Shown here one piece after another: positions 22,145 through 29,725 of a stretch of DNA of 64,000 nt (within the stretch, counting starts at the first letter, position 1; each line of letters starts with the position of its first letter). The stretch lies in NCBI RefSeq assembly GCF_003634935.1, contig NZ_RBXO01000001.1:7093501-7157500 (forward strand). Reading direction: 5' to 3'. This DNA is from Saccharothrix australiensis (GTDB taxonomy: Bacteria; Actinomycetota; Actinomycetes; Mycobacteriales; Pseudonocardiaceae). Under the pieces are notes generated by a model. That model saw only the letters and a program-made list of their open reading frames with translations, made no database searches and was not told the DNA's origin. The translations under genes were made by a program, and so were the position numbers.

Positions 22145-22599
22145 GTCTGCTGGAGGCGCTGGCCGAGCAGGAGGCCCGGTTGGTGTTCACGTCCTTCACC
22201 AACGAGGACGCGCTGGCGCTCGGCGCGTTCCTGCTCGACGCGGCGCGCGCGCAGGGGTTGCCGCTGGTCGTGTCCGTGCGGCGGAACGGGCAGCGGCTGT
22301 TCCACGCGGCCCTGCCCGGCACGTCGGCGGACAACGACGAGTGGATCGAGCGCAAGAGCCGGGTGGTGGACCGCTACGGGCAGAGTTCGTTCCGGGTCGG
22401 CGAGCGGTTCCGGGCGCGCGGGCAGACGTTCGAGGCGGACTCCCGGCTGGACCCGGGGGCGTACGCGGCGCACGGCGGCGTCTTCCCGGTGACCGTCGCG
22501 GGCGTCGGCGTGGTCGGCACGGTCGGGGTGTCGGGCCTGCCGCAGGCCGAGGACCACGCGTTCGTCGTGGCGCAGCTGGAGGCGTTCCTCGCGCGGTGA
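22141..22599 (+). CDS. Heme-degrading-domain (HbpS/UPF0303-like) protein
   Basis: A 152-residue protein of the UPF0303/HbpS-like family. Typical segments are FTNEDALALGAFLLDAARAQGLPLVVSVRRNGQRLFHAALPGTSADNDEWIERKSRVVDRYGQSSFRVGERF and VFPVTVAGVGVVGTVGVSGLPQAEDHAFVVAQL. No signal peptide is present, so it is cytosolic, unlike secreted HbpS. Members of this fold bind heme or cobalamin-like ligands, or act as orphan accessory proteins next to sugar oxidoreductases. GTG 22141 overlaps the preceding stop. A strong hairpin follows at its stop codon. Confidence 0.82.
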   Translation: MSLLEALAEQEARLVFTSFTNEDALALGAFLLDAARAQGLPLVVSVRRNGQRLFHAALPGTSADNDEWIERKSRVVDRYGQSSFRVGERFRARGQTFEADSRLDPGAYAAHGGVFPVTVAGVGVVGTVGVSGLPQAEDHAFVVAQLEAFLAR

Positions 22600-22630
22600 G
22601 GGGGCTCCCCGCGGCTCGGGGAACCCCCTC
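22598..22630 (+). terminator. Factor-independent terminator after the Gfo/Idh operon
   Basis: GAGGGGG (22598-22604) pairs with CCCCCTC (22624-22630), and inside it TCCCCG pairs with CGGGGA across single C/A mismatches. The hairpin starts within the stop codon of the upstream gene. No T-run follows, as is common in actinomycetes. Confidence 0.8.
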
Positions 22631-22699
22631 GGGACCATCACGGCCCACACGGCTCGGCCACGCCCTGGATCAGCGCGCCGGCCCCGCGGGGCGGTCGGC

Positions 22700-23809
22700 T
22701 CAGCAGAACACCTCGGTCAGCAGCTGCTCCGGCCCCGGACCGCCGCCCGGCGTCGGCGCGGAGGTGAACGAGCCCTCCAGGCGGACGCCGGTGTCCTTCG
22801 TGCTCAACATGATGCTGCTGTAGCCGGGGATGCCGCCGCCGTGACCGTGCACGGTCACGCCGCACGGCAGTTCGAGCGCCTCGAAGCCCAGCCCGTACCC
22901 GCCGGTGAACGGCAGGGTCTTCGTCAGCTCGGCCTGCTGCGCGGGCGCGAGCAGCCGACCGTCGAGCAGGGCGTCCACGAACCGGTCCAGGTCGGCGGTC
23001 GTGGAGATCATCTCGCCCGCCGCGCCGGCGACCGACGGGTTGAGCCGGGTGACGTCCACGGTCCTGCCGTCCACGCTGTAGTAGCCGTGGGCGTGCGGGC
23101 CGGGGATGTCGACCCGGTCACCGGGCACGACCGTCGAGCGCAGCCCCAGCGGGCGCAGGACGCGCTGCTCGACCGCCTCGTCGTAGGGCTTCCCGGTGAC
23201 CTTCTCGACCAGCAGGCCGGCCACGATGTAGTTGGTGTTGGAGTAGTTCCAGTCCGTGCCGGGGGTGAAGTCCAGCGGCTTGGCGGTGGCGATCGCCACC
23301 AGCTCCTCCGGTTCCCAGTGCTTGAACCGGATGCGCTCGAACCCGGCCGGGTCCAGCGGCAGGTCCGACGTGTAGTTGTAGAGCCCGCTGGTGTGCTGGA
23401 GGAGCATCCGCACGGTGATCTCGCCACCGCGCGGGAGCAGGCCCGGCAGGTGCCGCGACACCGGGTCGTCCAGCCCGACCTTCCCCTCGCCCACCAGTTG
23501 CAGCACCACGGTGGACACGAACGTCTTGGTGATGCTGCCGACCCGGAAGCGGCCGTCGGTGGGCACCGGCTTGGTGGTGCCCACCTCCGCGACACCGCTG
23601 CGCATCGTGAACTGCCGGCGCCCGTCGGTGATCCGGACCTGCGCGCCGGCCACGCCTCCCCGGCCGGTCATCGTGTCCAGCACCCGCTGGACGGCCTCGC
23701 GGTCGATCCGGCCGCCCGCGGCCTCCGCCGGCTCCGCGACGGCCGTGCCGCCGAGCCCCAGCGCCGCCAGCCCCACGACGGCGGCTAAGGCGATTCCCCT
23801 CTTGCGCAT
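22700..23809 (-). CDS. Secreted serine beta-lactamase-like hydrolase / D,D-carboxypeptidase
   Basis: A 369-residue exported enzyme of the class C beta-lactamase/D-Ala-D-Ala carboxypeptidase fold (Streptomyces R61 type). A signal peptide covers residues 1-27 or so. The active-site triad motifs are SITK (in VGSITKTFVS), YSN (WNYSNTNYIVAGLL) and HGHGGG near the C-terminus, which takes the place of the KTG/HxG box. Peptidoglycan or small-peptide/ester hydrolysis are all possible; true beta-lactam resistance is not implied. ATG 23809 was chosen over TTG 23812; GGGAGGG lies 8 nt upstream. A hairpin-prone sequence follows the stop. Confidence 0.88.
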   Translation of the reverse strand: MRKRGIALAAVVGLAALGLGGTAVAEPAEAAGGRIDREAVQRVLDTMTGRGGVAGAQVRITDGRRQFTMRSGVAEVGTTKPVPTDGRFRVGSITKTFVSTVVLQLVGEGKVGLDDPVSRHLPGLLPRGGEITVRMLLQHTSGLYNYTSDLPLDPAGFERIRFKHWEPEELVAIATAKPLDFTPGTDWNYSNTNYIVAGLLVEKVTGKPYDEAVEQRVLRPLGLRSTVVPGDRVDIPGPHAHGYYSVDGRTVDVTRLNPSVAGAAGEMISTTADLDRFVDALLDGRLLAPAQQAELTKTLPFTGGYGLGFEALELPCGVTVHGHGGGIPGYSSIMLSTKDTGVRLEGSFTSAPTPGGGPGPEQLLTEVFC

Positions 23810-23950
23810 CAACGTTCCCTCCCTGTCACACGGTCCCCGTCGAACGTCCGGGAGTCCGAGTCTGGCCGTTCGGCGGACCGCGCACGACCGCCCCCGGTCT
23901 GATCACGCGCACGACTTCGGACGGACGCGTCCCCCTCGGGGAACCCTGAC

Positions 23951-23964
23951 TGGAAGCGCTCCCA
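23951..23964 (+). promoter_or_regulatory. CebR-like operator upstream of the chitinase
   Basis: TGGAAGCGCTCCCA differs by one base from TGGGAGCGCTCCCA, the operator of the cellobiose-responsive LacI-type repressor CebR in Streptomyces cellulase promoters. It lies 114 bp before the chitinase start and 33 bp before the first DasR-type site. Confidence 0.6.
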
Positions 23965-23996
23965 GGCCGCCGGCGGCTAGTCCGTTCGAGTGACGC

Positions 23997-24035
23997 AGTG
24001 GTCTAGACCTTGACCGTCAAGTGGTCTGAACCACA
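23997..24035 (+). promoter_or_regulatory. Two DasR-type (dre) sites upstream of the chitinase
   Basis: AGTGGTCTAGACCTTG (23997-24012) and AGTGGTCTGAACCACA (24020-24035) are both near-palindromic matches to the DasR consensus ACTGGTCTAGACCAGT. They also form the paired direct repeats seen in Streptomyces chitinase promoters. DasR releases these sites when glucosamine 6-phosphate rises, so induction by N-acetylglucosamine or chitin breakdown is expected. Confidence 0.8.
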
Positions 24036-24077
24036 TGTTCTTCTCAACCCTGCACTCCTTCCCTGACGAGGAGCACG

Positions 24078-25712
<1,635 letters not shown>

Positions 25713-25757
25713 GGCCGCGGCAGGACCGAACACGACCCGGAGCGCGCGCTCCACACC

Positions 25758-25796
25758 GAAGGGCCCCTGCGGGCGTCTCCCCCGCAGGGGCCCTTC
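25758..25796 (+). terminator. Terminator of the chitinase gene
   Basis: A perfect 16-bp stem: GAAGGGCCCCTGCGGG (25758-25773) pairs with CCCGCAGGGGCCCTTC (25781-25796) around a 7-nt loop. Confidence 0.92.
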
Positions 25797-25868
25797 CCCA
25801 TGTCGCTGACCGCTCCTGCGGCATGCCGGTGGATGCGTGCCGCGGCTCGGTGCACCCCGGATGTGCAA

Positions 25869-25899
25869 CGGCCCCGTGGACATCCCGTCCACGGGGCCG
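25869..25899. terminator. Second hairpin between the convergent chitinase and carboxypeptidase genes
   Basis: CGGCCCCGTGGAC (25869-25881) pairs perfectly with GTCCACGGGGCCG (25887-25899) across 5 nt. It lies 68 bp beyond the stop of the minus-strand M14 gene and probably terminates that transcript. Confidence 0.85.
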
Positions 25900-25949
25900 C
25901 GTTTCGGCTTCACCGCGTTTCAGCTTCACCGCGTTTCGGCTCCACCGCG
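25898..25949. repeat. 16-bp tandem repeat, three units
   Basis: CGCGTTTCGGCTTCAC is repeated at 25898, 25914 and 25930 with one or two changes per unit, then a partial CGCG. It sits between the terminator hairpin and the stop of the M14 gene. Confidence 0.8.
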
Positions 25950-25966
25950 TCGAGCCGGGCACCGCG

Positions 25967-27727
25967 CTACAGCGTGAGGCTCCAGCTGTCGATGTAGCCG
26001 CTGTCCGCCGAGAACACGTCCTGGGCCCTCAACTGCCACGCGCCGTTGCGCGGCTCGCTGGACACGTCCACCGTGTAGGTGGCGTCGATGTCGTCCGCCG
26101 AGTCGTTGCTCGACGACTTCAGCCGGTAGACCGAACCGTCGGGCGCGACCAGGTCGAGCGCCAGGTCACCCCGGTAGGTGTGCTTCACGTGCACCTCGAC
26201 CACCGTGGCCGGCGCGGCGTTGCCCGAGCAGCCCGACACGGTGATGGTGCTGCTGACCGCCGCGCCGCCGTCCGGGATGGCCACGTCGCCGTCGTTGGTG
26301 GCCTTCGGGCACGGCAGGGGCTGGTTCGCGCCGCCGTACGGGTTCGACGCCTTCTTGGCCGAGTACAGCAGCATCGACTTGACCTTCGGCCAGAACGTCG
26401 AGGACTGGCACGAGTACGCCGGGAGGAACCCGCTGCACGCGCCCGAGCCCGGACCGATCTCCCACACGTACGAGGCCACGCCCAGGTCGTCGTAGACCCA
26501 GTCGTCGGTCGCGCCCGCCGCGTTGTACAGCACCTCGCCGGGCTGCCCGTACTGCCAACCGCCCGCCAGCCGCGCCATCTCCCGCGCCATCTCGCGCAGC
26601 GGCGCGTCGTTGCCGGTCTTGTACTGCGTCGTCCAGCCCCACGGGAACAGCACCAGGTTCGAGTAGCTGTGCATGGAGACCACGAGACCGGTCGTGTCGT
26701 CGGGCGCGGCGTCGGTCACGCCGGTGCCGCGGCGGTCCTTGTAGAGGTTGCGCCACAACGCCTGGAGCGCGCGGGTCTCGACCTCGGAGTTGGCCGACGG
26801 GCCCTTGTAGGTCTGGTCGCAGGGGTTGGCCGACGTGCCGTCGCCGCCCCAGTGCGAGTCGGTGTTGCGGTTCAGGTCGATGCCGACGTGCGACGCCGAC
26901 GTGCCCGAGCAGCCGGACCCGTTGGTGGTGTTGGCGTTCTTGCGCTGGTAGCGCGGCGAGTTGCCGCCCTGCTGCACGATGTTCACGCCGTCCGGGTTCG
27001 CGATCGGCACCACCCACACCTCGGTGGTGTCGAGCAGCGCCGTCACCTCGGCGTCGGTGCCGTAGCCCTGGGTCAGGTGGTCGATCCAGCGGTACGCCAC
27101 GTCGCCCGTGGTGATCTCGCGCGCGTGCAGCTGGCCCATCACGAAGAACCGCGGCTTCGGCGCGGACGTGCTCAGCGCGCAGTCGCCGGCGTTCTTCTTC
27201 GTGATGCAGATGGCCCGCAGGTCGTACCCGCCCGCGCCCTGCGTCTTCTTCCACGAGTCGCCGTAGTCGACGACCGTGGCCAGGTTCGCGTGCTGGGAGG
27301 CCACCGCGTCCAGGTGCGCGTACTGGGCGTTGACCGTGCGGTAGCCGCCGTAGTAGGTCTCCTCCAGCGCCGCGGCGTCGACGGACTGCGACTTGCGCGC
27401 CGGCGGCTCCCACTGCGGCGCGGGCAGCACCTCGTCGATGACGGCGGTGAACCCGTCGGCCTTGAGCTTCGCGCCGGTGTCAGCGTCGCCGAGGACGAAC
27501 AGGTGGTCGCCCTCCCGCTGCTCCAGCACGTCGAAGCCGCGCTTGAGCAGGTCCTGCGCGGTATCGCCGAGCGGCGCGCGCACCTTGTAGACGTAGGTCG
27601 GGCCGGCTTGCGCGACGGCGGCCCCGGGTGCGGGGCCGGCGCTGCCGGGTGCGCCGCCGCTGATCACGGCGGCGGCCGTGGCACCGGCGATGGCCAGCGT
27701 CACGAGTGAACGTCTGGTCGACTTCAC
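25967..27727 (-). CDS. Secreted M14 zinc carboxypeptidase with C-terminal P/Homo B-type domain
   Basis: A 586-residue exported enzyme. After the signal peptide (about 1-40) a propeptide-like stretch precedes the M14 domain. The zinc ligands are H201 and E204 in QLHAREITTGD and the His of SMHSYSNLVLFP. GIDLNRNTDSHWGG is the substrate-binding Arg motif, and the catalytic Glu lies in YVWEIG. The last 120 residues (from AIPDGGAAVSSTITVSG to SGYIDSWSLTL) form a proprotein-convertase P-domain, a beta-sandwich often added to secreted actinobacterial proteases. It releases C-terminal amino acids from peptides outside the cell. The GTG start follows AGGAGG by 8 nt. Confidence 0.93.
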   Translation of the reverse strand: MKSTRRSLVTLAIAGATAAAVISGGAPGSAGPAPGAAVAQAGPTYVYKVRAPLGDTAQDLLKRGFDVLEQREGDHLFVLGDADTGAKLKADGFTAVIDEVLPAPQWEPPARKSQSVDAAALEETYYGGYRTVNAQYAHLDAVASQHANLATVVDYGDSWKKTQGAGGYDLRAICITKKNAGDCALSTSAPKPRFFVMGQLHAREITTGDVAYRWIDHLTQGYGTDAEVTALLDTTEVWVVPIANPDGVNIVQQGGNSPRYQRKNANTTNGSGCSGTSASHVGIDLNRNTDSHWGGDGTSANPCDQTYKGPSANSEVETRALQALWRNLYKDRRGTGVTDAAPDDTTGLVVSMHSYSNLVLFPWGWTTQYKTGNDAPLREMAREMARLAGGWQYGQPGEVLYNAAGATDDWVYDDLGVASYVWEIGPGSGACSGFLPAYSCQSSTFWPKVKSMLLYSAKKASNPYGGANQPLPCPKATNDGDVAIPDGGAAVSSTITVSGCSGNAAPATVVEVHVKHTYRGDLALDLVAPDGSVYRLKSSSNDSADDIDATYTVDVSSEPRNGAWQLRAQDVFSADSGYIDSWSLTL

Positions 27728-27801
27728 GGTCGGTTCCTCCTAGGCAGGGATGAGTCGGAGGATGGGGCAAAACCGGCGCGGCGCGCACCCGCCAACCGGC
27801 T

Positions 27802-27817
27802 GTACCCACGCTTGTGG
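27802..27817. promoter_or_regulatory. Perfect inverted repeat between the M14 and MerR genes
   Basis: ACCCAC (27802-27807) and GTGGGT (27812-27817) flank GCTT. It lies 75 bp before the M14 start and 52 bp from the MerR promoter -35, so it could be an operator for the M14 gene. No regulator is assigned. Confidence 0.45.
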
Positions 27818-27868
27818 GTGATAGTTGTGCCGCCCGCACCAGGGGCGGAGGGACATCCGGCGCAACTG

Positions 27869-27899
27869 TTGACCCTGCCCTTGGGGCACGTCCCAGGCT
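27869..27899 (+). promoter_or_regulatory. MerR-type promoter with 19-bp spacer and central operator
   Basis: TTGACC (27869-27874) and CAGGCT (27894-27899) are separated by 19 bp, the long spacer that MerR proteins untwist for activation. Inside the spacer TGCCC-TTG-GGGCA is a dyad, extended by GAC/GTC outside it. The MerR gene starts 24 bp further on, which indicates autoregulation. Confidence 0.75.
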
Positions 27900-27923
27900 T
27901 CGACACCGGAGGAGGGGGTGGGG

Positions 27924-28739
27924 ATGGCGGACCGGTTGCTCGGCACCGGCGAGTTCGCGCGGCGCAGCAGGCTGTCGCTCAAGGCGCTGCGCCTGTACGA
28001 GCGGCAGGGCCTGCTGACGCCCGCGTCGGTCGACCCGGCCAACGGCTACCGCCGGTACGGCGAGGACCAGCTGGCCGACGCGCGGTTGGTGCGGTCGCTG
28101 CGCAGGCTGGACATGCCGCTGGCGGTGGTCGGCCGGATCGTCGCCGCGCCGTCCGGCGAGCGGGCGGCGCTGCTGGCGGCGTACTGGTCGGGGGTCGAGC
28201 AGCGGTTCGCCGTGCAGCGCGACCTCGCCGCCCACCTCCACGTGGTGTTGACCGGAGGGAAGGGGTTGTCGGAGATGTACGAGGTGAAGCAGCGGGACGT
28301 GCCGGGGTGCGTCGTGCTGGTCGAGCAGCGGCACGTGCTGCAACCGGCGTTGTCGGAGTGGATCGGCGAGGCGATGGGTCGGCTGGAGAAGACCGCGCGC
28401 GCGTACGGCGGGGTGTCGGGCGACTGCCTGTCGATCTACCACGGGGAGGTGAGCGAGGACAGCGACGGGCCGGTGGAGGTGGCGGTGCCGATCGCGGTGG
28501 CCGCACCGCCCGCCGAGGCGGCGGCGAGGGTCGAGCCGGCGCACCGCGAGGCGTACCTGACGCTGCGCAAGCGGGAGGTCGAGTACCCACAGATCGCGTC
28601 GGCGTACGACGCGGTGTCGGCGTGGGTGGAGGCCAACGGCCACACCGTCGCCGGGTCGCCGCGCGAGGTGTACTTCACGGACTGGGACGCGGCCGGGCCG
28701 GACGACGAGGTCTGCCACATCGCGTACCCGATCAAGTGA
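27924..28739 (+). CDS. MerR-family regulator with GyrI-like effector domain
   Basis: A 271-residue BmrR-type regulator. The winged HTH is GTGEFARRSRLSLKALRLYERQGLLTPASVDPANGYRRYGEDQLADARLVRSLRRLDMPL. After a helical linker, residues 110-271 form a GyrI/SOUL-like ligand domain (YEVKQRDVPGCVVLVEQRHV ... CLSIYHGEVSEDSDGPVEVAVPI ... REAYLTLRKREVEYPQI ... VYFTDWDAAGPDDEVCHIAYPI). Such proteins bind bulky hydrophobic or cationic drugs. A 19-bp-spacer promoter lies in front of it. ATG 27924 is preferred over GTG 27918; GGAGG lies about 10 nt upstream. No efflux pump is adjacent, so targets beyond itself are unknown. Confidence 0.9.
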   Translation: MADRLLGTGEFARRSRLSLKALRLYERQGLLTPASVDPANGYRRYGEDQLADARLVRSLRRLDMPLAVVGRIVAAPSGERAALLAAYWSGVEQRFAVQRDLAAHLHVVLTGGKGLSEMYEVKQRDVPGCVVLVEQRHVLQPALSEWIGEAMGRLEKTARAYGGVSGDCLSIYHGEVSEDSDGPVEVAVPIAVAAPPAEAAARVEPAHREAYLTLRKREVEYPQIASAYDAVSAWVEANGHTVAGSPREVYFTDWDAAGPDDEVCHIAYPIK

Positions 28740-28746
28740 TTTCGTG

Positions 28747-28779
28747 GCCCGCCGGGACCTCTTCGGGGTTCCGGCGGGC
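28747..28779. terminator. Bidirectional terminator between MerR and the DUF397 genes
   Basis: GCCCGCCGG (28747-28755) pairs with CCGGCGGGC (28771-28779), with a partly paired interior. The two flanking genes converge here; the right arm touches the DUF397 stop codon. Confidence 0.65.
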
Positions 28780-28964
28780 TACTTCCGCAACTCGCGCAGG
28801 AACGCCCCGAACGCCCGCGCCGACACGCTGATGTGCCCGCCGGCCCGGTTCTTGGTGTCCCGCACCGCGAAGAACCCCGGCACCACGGCCACCTCCACAC
28901 ACGTGCCGGCGTTCTCGGTGAAGCTCGATGTCTTGAACCAGGCAGCGGAGAAGTCCGGGATCAT
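28779..28964 (-). CDS. DUF397 protein, copy A
   Basis: A 61-residue protein: FSAAWFKTSSFTENAGTCVEVA, VPGFFAVRDTKNRAGGHISVSAR and AFGAFLRELRK are the complete DUF397 consensus. DUF397 genes are usually paired with an XRE-HTH/DUF5753 regulator. Such pairs are compared with toxin-antitoxin modules in Streptomyces (Scr1/Scr2 type) and influence development. Here the second partner upstream is broken. The gene follows its near copy B by 29 bp. ATG 28964 begins the conserved MIPDFS. Confidence 0.92.
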   Translation of the reverse strand: MIPDFSAAWFKTSSFTENAGTCVEVAVVPGFFAVRDTKNRAGGHISVSARAFGAFLRELRK

Positions 28965-28993
28965 GACGGGACCACCTCTCACGGTCAGGCGCA

Positions 28994-29179
28994 CTACTTC
29001 CGCAACGTACGCACCAACGCGGCGAACGCCCGCGCCGACACGCTGACGTGCCCACCATCCCGATGCTTGCTGTCCCGCACCGCGAAGAACCCCGGCACCG
29101 CAGCCACCTCCACACACGTGCCGCTGCCGTCGGTGCGGCTCGACGTCTTGAAGACGGCGGTGGAGAAGTCCGGAGTCAT
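28994..29179 (-). CDS. DUF397 protein, copy B
   Basis: A 61-residue paralogue of copy A: MTPDFSTAVFKTSSRTDGSGTCVEVAAVPGFFAVRDSKHRDGG and then HVSVSARAFAALVRTLRK. About 70% of residues match copy A, so this is a local tandem duplication. ATG 29179 was chosen because it aligns with the copy A start; an in-frame upstream start at 29191 would add four residues. Its stop is 29 bp before copy A begins, so both should be on one transcript led by the DUF5753 remnant. Confidence 0.92.
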   Translation of the reverse strand: MTPDFSTAVFKTSSRTDGSGTCVEVAAVPGFFAVRDSKHRDGGHVSVSARAFAALVRTLRK

Positions 29180-29200
29180 GGCAGGGACCACCTTCCCGAG

Positions 29201-29398
29201 TCAGGCGTAGTCCTCGGCGACGGCCAGGATGAACCTTCTCGATTGTTCCACCCCGAGCGCATCGGCGGTAAGGCCGCCCCACAGGTCCGAGTAGTCGTTG
29301 ACCTCCTGCTTGCCGTCCAGGTAGTCGGCATCGTGCAGGTTCTCGACGTAGACCATCTCCAGGTCCGGCGACGAGGTGGTCGGGGCCGGGATGCTCAC
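29201..29398 (-). pseudogene. C-terminal remnant of an XRE/DUF5753 (Scr1-type) regulator
   Basis: A 65-codon open frame. From SSPDLEMVYVENL through ADYLDGKQEVNDYSDLWGGL to ALGVEQSRRFILAV it matches only the last 50 or so residues of the DUF5753 domain, including the conserved PDL-VYVE-L strand and the closing helix. The HTH and most of the ligand domain are missing, and sequence further upstream does not continue them. It sits exactly where the intact partner of the DUF397 genes should be. It could be a domesticated fragment, since the frame is still open. Confidence 0.7.
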
Positions 29399-29473
29399 CT
29401 AGGTACACGCTAGCGACTGATCAGGGAAGTCCATCCCGATTCGACCCCGGACCATCCGAAAGGGGACATCGCC

Positions 29474-29725
29474 ATGCCTTCTCCCGCCCGCGACGCGACC
29501 CACGACCAGTGCCACCCACCGCGCGAGTGGCTGCTGCGCTGCTCCGACCCCGACCACCGCCCGGCCGTCTGCTCGATCGGCGTCACCGACGGGATCGTGG
29601 AGGTCTGGCTGGACGAGCGCACGATGATCAGCCTGGAGGGCGACGAGATCGACCGGTTCCGCGCGTCGTTCGCCGACGCCGCCGCCCTCGCCGCCGAAGA
29701 CCGCGCCCACCCCGCTCAGGCGTGA
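29474..29725 (+). CDS. Small hypothetical protein
   Basis: An 83-residue acidic soluble protein without recognised family. REWLLRCSDPDHRPAVCSIGVTDGIVEVWLDERTMISLEGDEIDRFRASFADAAALA suggests a small alpha/beta domain with two cysteines, possibly followed by a helix. GAAAGGGG lies about 9 nt before ATG 29474. It is divergent from the DUF5753 remnant and may belong with the DUF397 group, since short proteins of this sort occur beside those regulators. The last 10 bp overlap the convergent recD2 gene. Confidence 0.65.
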   Translation: MPSPARDATHDQCHPPREWLLRCSDPDHRPAVCSIGVTDGIVEVWLDERTMISLEGDEIDRFRASFADAAALAAEDRAHPAQA

